NCBI GenBank assembly: GCA_036563665.1
Contig: DATCLY010000023.1
Location: 16,817-80,816 of the forward strand
Length of the DNA stretch: 64,000 bases
Direction: 5' to 3'
Source of the DNA: FEN-1219 sp036563665
GTDB taxonomy: Bacteria > Pseudomonadota > Gammaproteobacteria > Steroidobacterales > Rariloculaceae
Shown: positions 18,555-26,724 of the stretch, piece by piece
How positions within the stretch are numbered: the stretch's first letter is position 1
How the letters are laid out: every line of letters begins with the position of its first letter
Program-made: the position numbers and the translations under genes
Notes under the pieces: generated by a model
Told to the model about the DNA's origin: nothing
Databases searched by the model: none
The model's input: the letters and a program-made list of their open reading frames with translations, nothing else

Positions 18555-19582
18555 AGCGCTACCGGATCCTGCTCATGGTGCACGAGGACCTCGTGCCGCC
18601 GGACGATTTGTCCGGCCTGGACGAAGCGGAGCTCGAGCGCATCCGCACCGAGCGCGACGTGCTCGAGACGCTGCGCGCGCTCGGCCACGAGGTGCGCGTG
18701 CTGGGCATCCGCGACCGGCTCACGGAGCTCGGCGAGACGATCGCCGAGTGGAAGCCGCACGTGGTGTTCAACCTGCTGAACGAATTCTCCGGCATCGCCT
18801 CGTACGACTACTACGTGGTGGCGCATCTCGAGCTCATGCGCCAGCCATACACGGGCTGCAACCCGCGCGGCATGATGATGTCGCGCGACAAGGTGCTCAC
18901 GAAGCAGATGCTCGCCTGGCACCGCATCGCCACGCCCGCGTTCCGCCTGTTCCCTTACGGCACGCGCTTCACCGAGCCGCGGCGCGTGACGTTCCCGCTG
19001 ATCGTGAAGTCGGCCACGGAGGAGGCTTCACTCGGCATCTCGCAGGCGTCGATCGTGAGCGACATGCGAGGTCTCAAGGAGCGCGTGCAGTTCATCCACG
19101 AGCAGCTCGAGACGGACGCCATCGCCGAGGAGTACGTGGAGGGGCGCGAGCTCTACATCGGCGTGCTCGGCAACACGCGCCTCACGGCACTGCCGGTGTG
19201 GGAGATGGACTTCGGCACGTTGCCCGAGGTCCAGGCGGGCATCGCCACGCGCAAGGTGAAGTGGGACAAGAAGTATCAGGCGAAGCACGGCATCTCCACC
19301 GGCCCCGCGAAAGACCTGTCGCCGGAGGAGCAGGCCCGCCTCGGGCGCCTCGCGAAGCGCGTCTATCGGGCACTGCACATGAGCGGCTTCGCGCGCATGG
19401 ATTTCCGCATGCGTGCGGACGGCGCGGTGTTCGTCATCGAGGCGAACGCGAACCCCGAGCTCGCGCGCGGCGAGGATCTCGCGGCCTCGGCGGAAGCCGT
19501 GGGTATCGACTATCCGGCGCTGATCACGCGCATCGTGAACCTGGGGCTCGCGTACATGCCGGAATGGCGGATGTTCGCCTGA
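18551..19582 (+). CDS. ATP-grasp ligase, D-Ala-D-Ala-ligase-like
   Basis: The 343-residue enzyme has an N-terminal pre-ATP-grasp domain (RILLMVHEDLVPP, HVVFNLLNEFSGIASYD), the ATP-binding FPLIVKSATEEASLGI segment, IAEEYVEGRELYIGVLG, and the metal-binding FVIEANANPEL near the C-terminus. The architecture is of the Ddl type, but Ddl catalytic wording is not fully kept and the cell-wall gene neighbours of ddl are absent. It likely forms an amide or peptide bond using an acyl phosphate; the substrate is unknown. It overlaps the metallopeptidase stop by 4 bases. Confidence 0.78.
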   Translation: MKRYRILLMVHEDLVPPDDLSGLDEAELERIRTERDVLETLRALGHEVRVLGIRDRLTELGETIAEWKPHVVFNLLNEFSGIASYDYYVVAHLELMRQPYTGCNPRGMMMSRDKVLTKQMLAWHRIATPAFRLFPYGTRFTEPRRVTFPLIVKSATEEASLGISQASIVSDMRGLKERVQFIHEQLETDAIAEEYVEGRELYIGVLGNTRLTALPVWEMDFGTLPEVQAGIATRKVKWDKKYQAKHGISTGPAKDLSPEEQARLGRLAKRVYRALHMSGFARMDFRMRADGAVFVIEANANPELARGEDLAASAEAVGIDYPALITRIVNLGLAYMPEWRMFA

Positions 19583-19593
19583 GCGTCGCGGCG

Positions 19594-19712
19594 CGAAGAT
19601 CGCGGCTGGCAAGCAGCTCCCACGGCTTCGTTTGCCGGGTGAGAGCGCCTTTCCAGGCGCGATTCTTCGGTTTCGCGGCGTGAATCGCGGCTGGAAAGCC
19701 GCTCCGACAGGC
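19594..19712. repeat. Cluster of three REP-like palindromes
   Basis: Three copies of a REP element lie between two convergent genes: an imperfect reverse copy at about 19597-19623, a forward copy at 19638-19669 and a reverse copy at 19682-19708 (core CGGCTGGAAAGCCG). Related copies occur at five other places in the window. The hairpins may also serve as the 3' end of both flanking transcripts. Confidence 0.75.
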
Positions 19713-19723
19713 TTCGCTTGCGC

Positions 19724-20404
19724 CTACCGGGACGTCGCGGTTCCTCGACGCTTCGTCTTCTTGCGCTTGCGCCTCACGATGTCGTCGTAGCCCGCCACGA
19801 GCCGGAACGCGCGCGCGAGCTGCTCCACGAAGCTCGACTGCCCCATGAAGATCGGGCCGGGCCGGTTGATGATCGTGTTGTTGATGGTGCCGAGCGTGAT
19901 CTGGATGGCGAACCGCACGTTCATCTGCTCCTCGTCCGTGAGCGGCCGGCCCGCCTCGCGGCTGATGCGCTGGATGAACGAGCTCGCGAGCTCGTGGCTG
20001 TGCTCGCGCAGCGGCTGCCAGAAGTCGGGATCGTGGATGCTGCGGATGAGCGCCGCCCGCCAGAAGCGGCGGCGCTTCCAGTAGTAGTTCACGATGTCCG
20101 CGATGATCTCGCGGATCCACACCTCTTCCGGCAGCGTCGCGAACAGCTTCTCGCGGCGGCGGGTGCGCTCCGCCATGTGATGGGCGATCAGCGCGTCGAA
20201 GAGCTCGTCCTTGCTCTTGAAGCGTGCGTAGAAGGCGCCCACGGAGTAGCCGGCGGCCTGCGAGAGCTCGGCCACGGTGATGGAGTCGAACTCACGGTCC
20301 GCGAGGAGCTTGAAAGCGGTGGAGATCAGCGCGTCGTAGGTCTTGCGACCGCGCTCCTGCTTGATTCTCTCCCTCGCGACCGTGGCCGCGCTCGCGTAGT
20401 CCAT
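19724..20404 (-). CDS. TetR family transcriptional regulator
   Basis: From MDYASAATV at 20404 the protein is 226 residues. The HTH reads ITVAELSQAAGYSVGAFYAR then FKSKDELF, the classic TetR DNA-binding segment. The C-terminal ligand domain ends in a Lys/Arg-rich tail. It is divergent from the TonB-dependent receptor and sulfatase genes and is therefore likely to control them in response to a ligand related to the transported compound. A 28-codon upstream extension from 20488 is not supported. Confidence 0.88.
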   Translation of the reverse strand: MDYASAATVARERIKQERGRKTYDALISTAFKLLADREFDSITVAELSQAAGYSVGAFYARFKSKDELFDALIAHHMAERTRRREKLFATLPEEVWIREIIADIVNYYWKRRRFWRAALIRSIHDPDFWQPLREHSHELASSFIQRISREAGRPLTDEEQMNVRFAIQITLGTINNTIINRPGPIFMGQSSFVEQLARAFRLVAGYDDIVRRKRKKTKRRGTATSR

Positions 20405-20529
20405 CGGCGAAAAACCTCGTGTGCCCCCACTGCCGAGCGGCCCGTCGGCCGGAAGCGGCGCTTCCGGGGCCGAGGCGCCGCGGCGCACTCCTGCCGGTCG
20501 GTTGCAGCCGGAAGGAACCGAGCGATTGT

Positions 20530-20547
20530 ATATCGAACGATGGATAT
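20530..20547. promoter_or_regulatory. Candidate TetR operator (inverted repeat)
   Basis: ATATC and GATAT form an inverted repeat with an 8-base spacer, lying between the divergent TetR and TonB-receptor genes. Size and place suit a TetR-family operator. The arms are short, so chance is possible. Confidence 0.35.
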
Positions 20548-20586
20548 CCGTGCGTTCCGCCTTCGCGCCGGGCGCCGCCCTCGAGC

Positions 20587-20615
20587 TTGCGTCCGTAATT
20601 GAGAATCCCTATTCT
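20587..20615 (+). promoter_or_regulatory. Candidate promoter for the TonB-receptor/sulfatase operon
   Basis: TTGCGT (20587-20592), a 17-base spacer and TATTCT (20610-20615) form a reasonable sigma-70 promoter about 137 bases upstream of the receptor start and 40 bases downstream of the candidate TetR operator. Confidence 0.35.
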
Positions 20616-20751
20616 GTTATTTGCAACGACGCTCGCCGCCTCATCGCCAGCAAGCACGGGCCCCTGCGCCGGGCGCCCGGCCTGCCGTGGCGGAGAAGCG
20701 ACGACCGGGGGAGAAACGACGATACCGATAACACTCGAAAGGGGGTTTGCC

Positions 20752-23700
20752 ATGAACCGCTGCACGCGGCCGTCGCACGCTTCGCGCGCGCCGGCGTTCA
20801 GGAAGGACCCGCTCGCGCACGCGATCGCCGCGTTGCTCTTCGCGGGATCGACGGCCGTCTTTGCGCAGGACCAGCCCGTCGAGCAAGTGCTCGTGACCGG
20901 CACGCGCATCCAGCAGAGCGGCATGCAGACGCCGGTCCCCGTCACGATGGTGGACGCCGCAACGCTCGAGTCGATGGCCCCCGGCACGCTCGTGGACGGC
21001 CTGAGCCACCTGCCGCAGTTCTTCGGCAACGAGACGCCGAACTCGAACGACAGCTGGTTCCTCCGGGGCGGCTACGGCAACCTGAACCTGCGCGGGCTCG
21101 GCATCAACCGCACGCTCACGCTGCTCGACGGCCGGCGCATGATCTCCTCCACGGCGTTCGGCGGCGTGGACATCAACGTCTTCCCGGAAGCGATGATCGA
21201 GCGCGTGGAGACCGTGACGGGCGGCGCGTCGGCGGCGTACGGAACCGACGCCGTCGCCGGCGTGGCCAACTTCATCCTCGACACGGACTTCGAGGGCTTC
21301 GAGACGCACGTGCAGGGCGGCGCCACGTCGAGGGGCGACGCGAACAACTACGAGGTCTCGGTCTCGTTCGGCACCGACATCGGAGAGCGGGCGCATCTGC
21401 TCGTGTCGGGCGAGTTGTTCGACCAGGACGGCGTGCACGACTACTCCGGCCGCGACTGGTATCAGGGCTGGGGAACGATTCCGGGGCCGGGCGGCATGCT
21501 GCTCATCCGGCCGAACGTCGTGTCGCGCAATGCCACGTTCGACGGCCTCATCATCGCGCCGGGCACGTCGATCCACGGCCTCGCGTTCCGCCCGGACGGC
21601 TCGTACGCACCGTTCGAGTCGAGCGACCTCACGTCGGGTCACCCGCTCGGCGCGCCGCCTTCGCGCCAGTCGATCACCAACGGCGGCAGCGGCGACGACC
21701 TCGGCGCCGAGGTGGCGACGATCTGGCCGGAGGTGAAGCGCGACAATCTGTTCGTCTACTTCGACTACGACCTCTCCGACAACCTCACCGTCTACGGCCA
21801 GGTGATCCGCGGCTCGAACCGCACCGAACGCTTCAACGCGCCGCGCGGATCGCTCGCGGGAACGCCGACCGCCATCACCATCTTCCAGGACAACGCGTTC
21901 CTGCCGGAGGAGATCCGCCAAGCCATGATCGCGGAAGGCATCCCGTCGTTCACCTTCCGCCGCATGGGCAGCAAGGAGGACATCGGGGCCGACATTCGCC
22001 TCTGGGACGACAGCGACATGCTGTCCTTCACGGGCGGCTTCCGCTTCGACATCCAGGGCGGCGCCTTCGACGGCTGGACAGTGGACGGCTATTACCAGCG
22101 CGGCGAGAACGACCGCAAGTGGTATCAGAAGGGCATGCGCGTCGATCGCATTCACGCGGCCGTGGACGCCGTGCGGGACGGCGACGGCAACATCGTCTGC
22201 CGCACCACGCTCTTCTCCGACTACTTCGCCGGTTGCCGGCCGCTGAATCTCTTCGGCCGCGGCAACGCGTCGTCGGAGGCCATCGACTGGGTGGTGGGCA
22301 ACGATCCCGGCGAGCTCATCACCACGCCGCTGTACTTCGCGGACAGCGGCTTCGAGCTCGGCATGACGGACTCGTACGTGGCCGGCGAAGCGAAGGTGAA
22401 CATCACCGAGATGGACCAGCAGCTGCTGGAGGTGTCCGCGAACGGCCAGGTCGCGGAAGGCTGGGCGGGCCCGATCTCGCTCGCGCTCGGTGTCGCCTAC
22501 CGCGAGGAGGAGATCCTGCAAATCGTGCGCGACTCGACCAACCGCTCGTCCGATCACACCAACGGCCATCCCGTGCTCTGCAACACGGACCCGCTCGCCA
22601 TCGAGATCGGGCTTCGCGGCGTGAGCCAGCCTGACTGCCTGAACACGGTAGGCGTGCAGTATTCGAAGGTGTCGAACATCAAGGGCAAGAGCGACGTGAC
22701 CGAGGCCTTCGCCGAGACGTTCATCCCGGTGGTGGCCGATCGGCCCGCCATGGAGCTCATGACGCTCGGCCTCGCCGCCCGCTGGGCGGACTACTCCGGC
22801 AGCGGCGACGTCTGGGCCTGGAAGGCGGGCGTGGACATGCAGATCGTCGAGCCGTTCCGCTTCCGCGCCACGAAGTCGCGCGACGTGCGCGCCGCGAACC
22901 TGTCCGAGCGCTTCGACAAGACCGGCGGCATCGCCACCATCGTCGACCCGCGCTACGACGAGACTTACAACGTCACGCGGTTCTCGGGCGGCAACCCCGC
23001 CGTGCGGCCTGAAGAGGCGGACACGCTCACCGCGGGTTTCGTCTATCAGCCCACGCGCGTGGAAGGCCTGTCGCTCGCGCTCGACTGGTATCAGGTGGAG
23101 ATCGACGGCGCCATCGGCCAGCTCGGCACGCAGGCCGTGGTGGACCGCTGCGAGGAGGGCGCGCAGGACCTCTGCGCCCTGGTCACGAGGAGCCCGGAGA
23201 CCGACCGCCTGCTGCTCGTGGGCGACATCTTCATCAACATCGACCGCGCCAAGGTGGTGGGGCGCGACCTGGAGCTCGCGTATACGCGCGACGTCTCCTG
23301 GTTCGGCGACGGGCCGCAGGCGCTCGGCGTGCGGTTGTTCGCGTCGTGGCTCGAGGAGAACTCGCAAACGCTCGCCGGCACCCGCACGATCGATCGCGCC
23401 GGCCAGACCGGCATCGAGCAGTCCACCGGCATCGCCTATCAGCTGCCGGACTTCAAGGCCACGGGCAGCCTCACGTACACGAACGGTCCGTTCGCCGTGT
23501 TTCTCCAGGGGCGCTACATCGGCAGCGGCACCATGGAGAACGCGCTCGTGGAGGGCGTGAGCATCGAGAGCAACCGGGTGGAGTCGGCGTTCTATACCGA
23601 CTTGCGGTTCAGCTACACTCGGGAGCTCAGCCGCGGCACAACGCTCGAGCTCTTCGCCAACGTGAACAACCTGAACGATCAGGACCCGCCCATCACGCCC

Positions 23701-23799
23701 TACTACGACGCGTTCCTGAACTACGCCGTGCAGACCAATCCGGGCCTCTTCGACGTACTCGGCCGCAGCTGGGTGGCCGGCGTGCGGGTGAGCTTCTAG
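20752..23799 (+). CDS. TonB-dependent outer-membrane receptor
   Basis: The 1015-residue protein starts at 20752 after an AAAGGGGG site. It has a long basic N-terminus and signal peptide ending AVFAQ, a TonB-box-like VEQVLVTGTRI, a plug domain (TPVPVTMVDAATLE, then LRGLGINRTLTLLDGRR and GGASAAYGTDAVAGVANFIL), and a 22-strand barrel ending in the typical terminal Phe (GVRVSF). It should import a ligand using TonB energy. Plug wording resembles the large SusC-unrelated receptors of Xanthomonadales and sphingomonads, which take sugars or organic molecules. The sulfatase gene starts 4 bases after its stop, suggesting a sulfate-ester ligand. Confidence 0.9.
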   Translation: MNRCTRPSHASRAPAFRKDPLAHAIAALLFAGSTAVFAQDQPVEQVLVTGTRIQQSGMQTPVPVTMVDAATLESMAPGTLVDGLSHLPQFFGNETPNSNDSWFLRGGYGNLNLRGLGINRTLTLLDGRRMISSTAFGGVDINVFPEAMIERVETVTGGASAAYGTDAVAGVANFILDTDFEGFETHVQGGATSRGDANNYEVSVSFGTDIGERAHLLVSGELFDQDGVHDYSGRDWYQGWGTIPGPGGMLLIRPNVVSRNATFDGLIIAPGTSIHGLAFRPDGSYAPFESSDLTSGHPLGAPPSRQSITNGGSGDDLGAEVATIWPEVKRDNLFVYFDYDLSDNLTVYGQVIRGSNRTERFNAPRGSLAGTPTAITIFQDNAFLPEEIRQAMIAEGIPSFTFRRMGSKEDIGADIRLWDDSDMLSFTGGFRFDIQGGAFDGWTVDGYYQRGENDRKWYQKGMRVDRIHAAVDAVRDGDGNIVCRTTLFSDYFAGCRPLNLFGRGNASSEAIDWVVGNDPGELITTPLYFADSGFELGMTDSYVAGEAKVNITEMDQQLLEVSANGQVAEGWAGPISLALGVAYREEEILQIVRDSTNRSSDHTNGHPVLCNTDPLAIEIGLRGVSQPDCLNTVGVQYSKVSNIKGKSDVTEAFAETFIPVVADRPAMELMTLGLAARWADYSGSGDVWAWKAGVDMQIVEPFRFRATKSRDVRAANLSERFDKTGGIATIVDPRYDETYNVTRFSGGNPAVRPEEADTLTAGFVYQPTRVEGLSLALDWYQVEIDGAIGQLGTQAVVDRCEEGAQDLCALVTRSPETDRLLLVGDIFINIDRAKVVGRDLELAYTRDVSWFGDGPQALGVRLFASWLEENSQTLAGTRTIDRAGQTGIEQSTGIAYQLPDFKATGSLTYTNGPFAVFLQGRYIGSGTMENALVEGVSIESNRVESAFYTDLRFSYTRELSRGTTLELFANVNNLNDQDPPITPYYDAFLNYAVQTNPGLFDVLGRSWVAGVRVSF

Positions 23800-23803
23800 G
23801 CGC

Positions 23804-25495
23804 GTGCGCGGCGCACGGACGGTCGGGATCGTCGGCGTCGTTTCGCGGCGGCTCGCCGCCGCGCTGCTCGTCTGCGCGGCGTCGGTGGCCGCCGTGACCT
23901 CCGCCGCCGCGCAGATCGACCGCGAGGCGCGCCGCGCCGGGGCGAGCGAGCGTCCGAACATCGTGCTGATCGTCGCCGACGATCTCGGCTACTCCGACAT
24001 CGGCGCGTTCGGCGGCGAGATCCCCACGCCCAACATCGACGCGCTCGCGCGCGGCGGCATCATGCTCACGCAGTTCTACGCCAGCATGACGTGCTCGCCC
24101 ACGCGCTCGATGCTCTTCTCGGGCACGGACAACCACGTCGCGGGCCTCGGCGTCATGGGCGTGCCCACGAATCCCGCGCAGCGCGGGCGGCTGGGCTACG
24201 AGGGTCGGCTGAACTTCCGCGTGGCGAGCCTCGCGCAGCTGCTGCGCGAGGCGGGCTATCGCACGTACATGACGGGCAAGTGGCACCTGGGTTACGAGGT
24301 CGACACGGGGCCCGTGGCCCGCGGCTTCGACCGCGCGTTCGCTTCCCTCGACGGTGCCGCGCATCTGGGCGGGCTCTCCTGGAACGGCCCCGGCCTCGCG
24401 CCGTACCGCGACGGCGACGACCTCGTCACCGTGGGCGAGGACTTCTACAGCACGCGCGTCTACACCGAGCGCATGATCGAGTACCTCGAGGCGGATCGCG
24501 GCGATGACCGGCCGTTCTTCGCCTATCTCGCGTACACGGCGCCGCACTGGCCGCTGCAGGCGCCGCCGGAGTCGATCGCACGGTTCTCGGGCTGGTACGA
24601 CGACGGCTGGGAGGCCCTCTACCGGCGGCGCCTCGAGCGCGCGAAGGCGCTCGGCCTCGCACCCGCGGATTTCTCGGGCACGCCGCCGGTCGAAGGGCAG
24701 CCGCGCTGGGAGGACCTGTCACCCGAGGAGCGACGCATCGAGGCGCGCAAGATGGAGATCTACGCCGCGATGGTCAGCGACCTCGATGCGTACATCGGCC
24801 GCTTCCTCGAGTACCTCGAATCGATCGGCGAGCGCGACAACACCTTCGTCTTCTTCATGTCGGACAACGGGCCCGAAGCGCTGCGCCGCGACCTCATGCC
24901 GCCGCTCAGCCGCTGGGTGGAGACCTGCTGCGACAACTCCTACGAGAACCTGGGTGCGGGTGACTCGTACGTCATGTACGGCCCGAACTGGGCGCGGGCC
25001 GGCACCGTGCCGTTCCGGGGGGCGAAGCAGACCGCGTTCGAGGGCGGCATCCGCGTGCCCGCCATCGCGCATTTTCCCGGCACGATCCAGGAAGGCGTGC
25101 GCAGCGACGCGTTCGCCACGGTGATGGACGTGCTGCCCACGTTCCTCGCGCTCGCGGGCACCGAGCACCCGGGCGAGTCCTATCACGGCCGTCCGGTGGC
25201 GCCCGTGCGCGGCCGGTCGCTCCTGCCGCTGCTCACGGGCGAGCGCCGCGCCGTGCACGACCAGCACGAATACGTGGGCTGGGAGCTCTTCGGCCACCGC
25301 GCGGTGCGCCGGGGCGATTGGAAGATCGTGTGGGATCCGCGGGAAGGCGAGGCGGCGCGGTGGCGGCTGTTCGACCTCGCGCGCGATCCCGGCGAGCAGC
25401 ACGATCTCAGCGACGCGGAGCCGGAGCGCTTCCGCGCGATGCTCGAGCTCTGGGACCGCTACGTCGAGGAGAGCGGCGTCATCCTCGTCGACTAG
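23804..25495 (+). CDS. Type I sulfatase (arylsulfatase)
   Basis: The 563-residue enzyme has metal ligands Asp59-Asp60 (VADDLGYSD), the formylglycine motif CSPTR (Cys97, to be oxidised by a sulfatase-maturating enzyme), the second signature TGKWHLG (residues 157-163) and SDNGPEA further on. A hydrophobic N-terminus ending SAAAQ suggests export to the periplasm. It hydrolyses a sulfate ester, probably of the compound taken up by the TonB receptor with which it forms an operon. Start is a GTG four bases after the receptor stop. The 3' end overlaps the convergent glycosylase gene by 17 bases. Confidence 0.9.
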   Translation: MRGARTVGIVGVVSRRLAAALLVCAASVAAVTSAAAQIDREARRAGASERPNIVLIVADDLGYSDIGAFGGEIPTPNIDALARGGIMLTQFYASMTCSPTRSMLFSGTDNHVAGLGVMGVPTNPAQRGRLGYEGRLNFRVASLAQLLREAGYRTYMTGKWHLGYEVDTGPVARGFDRAFASLDGAAHLGGLSWNGPGLAPYRDGDDLVTVGEDFYSTRVYTERMIEYLEADRGDDRPFFAYLAYTAPHWPLQAPPESIARFSGWYDDGWEALYRRRLERAKALGLAPADFSGTPPVEGQPRWEDLSPEERRIEARKMEIYAAMVSDLDAYIGRFLEYLESIGERDNTFVFFMSDNGPEALRRDLMPPLSRWVETCCDNSYENLGAGDSYVMYGPNWARAGTVPFRGAKQTAFEGGIRVPAIAHFPGTIQEGVRSDAFATVMDVLPTFLALAGTEHPGESYHGRPVAPVRGRSLLPLLTGERRAVHDQHEYVGWELFGHRAVRRGDWKIVWDPREGEAARWRLFDLARDPGEQHDLSDAEPERFRAMLELWDRYVEESGVILVD

Positions 25496-26228
25496 CGCGG
25501 CCCGACGTCCGCCGGGCGGTCACGTCCACGCCGAGCGCGGCGAGCTGCCGCTCCACCGTTTCGGCCCAGCCGCGGTTCGCGAGCGGGCTCGCGGGGCTCG
25601 GATGCAGGATCGTGCCGATGGTGATCCCCGAGCCCGCGAGCGCCGTCCGCGCCCGCCGCTCGGCGAAGCCGCCGACGCCCACGACGATGCGCGGCTCGAG
25701 CACGCGGACGATGCGGCGCAGCGCTTCGTCGCAGGCCGCGAACAGCACCTGCTGCTCGGCGGCCGGCAGCTTGTCCGGCGTGCGGTTGCGCCCGCTCTCC
25801 TCGACGAACGCGAGCGGGCAATAGTTCGCCACGAAGAAGCGGCTGAAGAAACGCTCCGGCGTGCCGAACCGGTCGCGGGCCCAGCCCCAGAGCCGCGCGC
25901 CGCTCACTTCCGCCCGGCGGCACTCGAACCCCAGCACCGGGCGCTTCGGGTGCTCGTGGCGCGGCTTCCTCACGGGCGCCACGATGCCGAGCCAGTCCCG
26001 CACCATCGTCACGTCGCCGAACGGCACGCCGGTCTGCACCATGCCGAAGGGGCCCGGATTCATGCCGAGCAGCAGCACCTCTTTAGGCCCGTCGCCGTAG
26101 CGGCGGAGATACTGCTCGTGCGGCTCGCGGGCGTAGTCGAGGGGGTTGTAGACGCAGCAGACGGGGGCCGCGAAGCGCAGGTCGGCCACGCGCCGCGCGA
26201 GCGCCCGGCTGATCTCTGCGAGCGTCAT
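25479..26228 (-). CDS. SMUG1-type uracil-DNA glycosylase
   Basis: The 249-residue product (start MTLAEISRALARR; an in-frame ATG at 26276 would add 16 residues) carries the glycosylase motif 1 LLLGMNPGPFGMVQTGVPFG, the downstream FFVANYCPLAF and motif 2 HPSPASP with the catalytic-site His. This matches the single-strand-selective monofunctional uracil-DNA glycosylase family, which starts base excision repair of uracil and oxidised pyrimidines. It follows the small membrane protein gene closely and overlaps the sulfatase tail by 17 bases. Confidence 0.85.
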   Translation of the reverse strand: MTLAEISRALARRVADLRFAAPVCCVYNPLDYAREPHEQYLRRYGDGPKEVLLLGMNPGPFGMVQTGVPFGDVTMVRDWLGIVAPVRKPRHEHPKRPVLGFECRRAEVSGARLWGWARDRFGTPERFFSRFFVANYCPLAFVEESGRNRTPDKLPAAEQQVLFAACDEALRRIVRVLEPRIVVGVGGFAERRARTALAGSGITIGTILHPSPASPLANRGWAETVERQLAALGVDVTARRTSGRASRRG

Positions 26229-26282
26229 GGCCGTGCGGCCCGGTTGCGTCCGGCGGGCGGGAGCGTCCGCGGCCATGCGGCG

Positions 26283-26657
26283 TCAGGGACGGCGGCCGGC
26301 GCGTGGCACGTCCGGCGGCCGGCGCGGCGGCTCGACGATGGGGGGCAAGTCCGAGATCGTGGGCTCGCGGCGCACGCGGCCCGGCGCGGGCGCGGGACGG
26401 TCGATGCGCTCGATGCGCTCGTCGATCGGGTCGGCGGGGCGCGAGGCGGCGGCGCCCGCGCCGCGCTCGCCGAGCACCGCGTTCAGGCGATCGAGCTTGC
26501 GGTTCATCTCCTCGAGCTCGGCGTGCACCTTGCGCGTCCAGCCGCGAATGCTCTCGACCATGAACGGCAAGAGGAAGAGCAGCACGAGCCACACGAGCGC
26601 GAACAGCGACAGGATCAGAGCGACCGCCGGCGGCAGGGATTGCAGCGTTTCGATCAT
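26283..26657 (-). CDS. Small membrane-anchored coiled-coil protein
   Basis: This 124-residue protein has one N-terminal membrane helix (about residues 10-33), then an amphipathic stretch RKVHAELEEMNRKLDRLNAV that should form a short coiled coil, and a Pro/Arg-rich disordered tail. No family is recognised. It lies between the sorbosone-dehydrogenase-like lipoprotein and the glycosylase genes, all on the same strand. Confidence 0.6.
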   Translation of the reverse strand: MIETLQSLPPAVALILSLFALVWLVLLFLLPFMVESIRGWTRKVHAELEEMNRKLDRLNAVLGERGAGAAASRPADPIDERIERIDRPAPAPGRVRREPTISDLPPIVEPPRRPPDVPRAGRRP

Positions 26658-26724
26658 TCCGTTCTCCTCGTGCGGCGCGGCGACGTCGTCGCCGCATGCC
26701 CGGCCCGCTCCGGTCTGGCCGCCC

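Larger units (their letters stand above)
20405..20751. other. TetR / TonB-receptor divergent regulatory region
   Basis: A 347-base region without a gene. It contains an inverted repeat (20530-20547) and a candidate promoter (20587-20615) reading toward the receptor gene. The AT content is higher around 20520-20625 than in the flanks, as expected for a promoter/operator zone. Confidence 0.5.

Noticed and set aside
20641..23961. 1106-codon reverse frame opposite the TonB receptor
   Set aside because: Low-complexity shadow; the forward frame has full TonB-receptor motifs.
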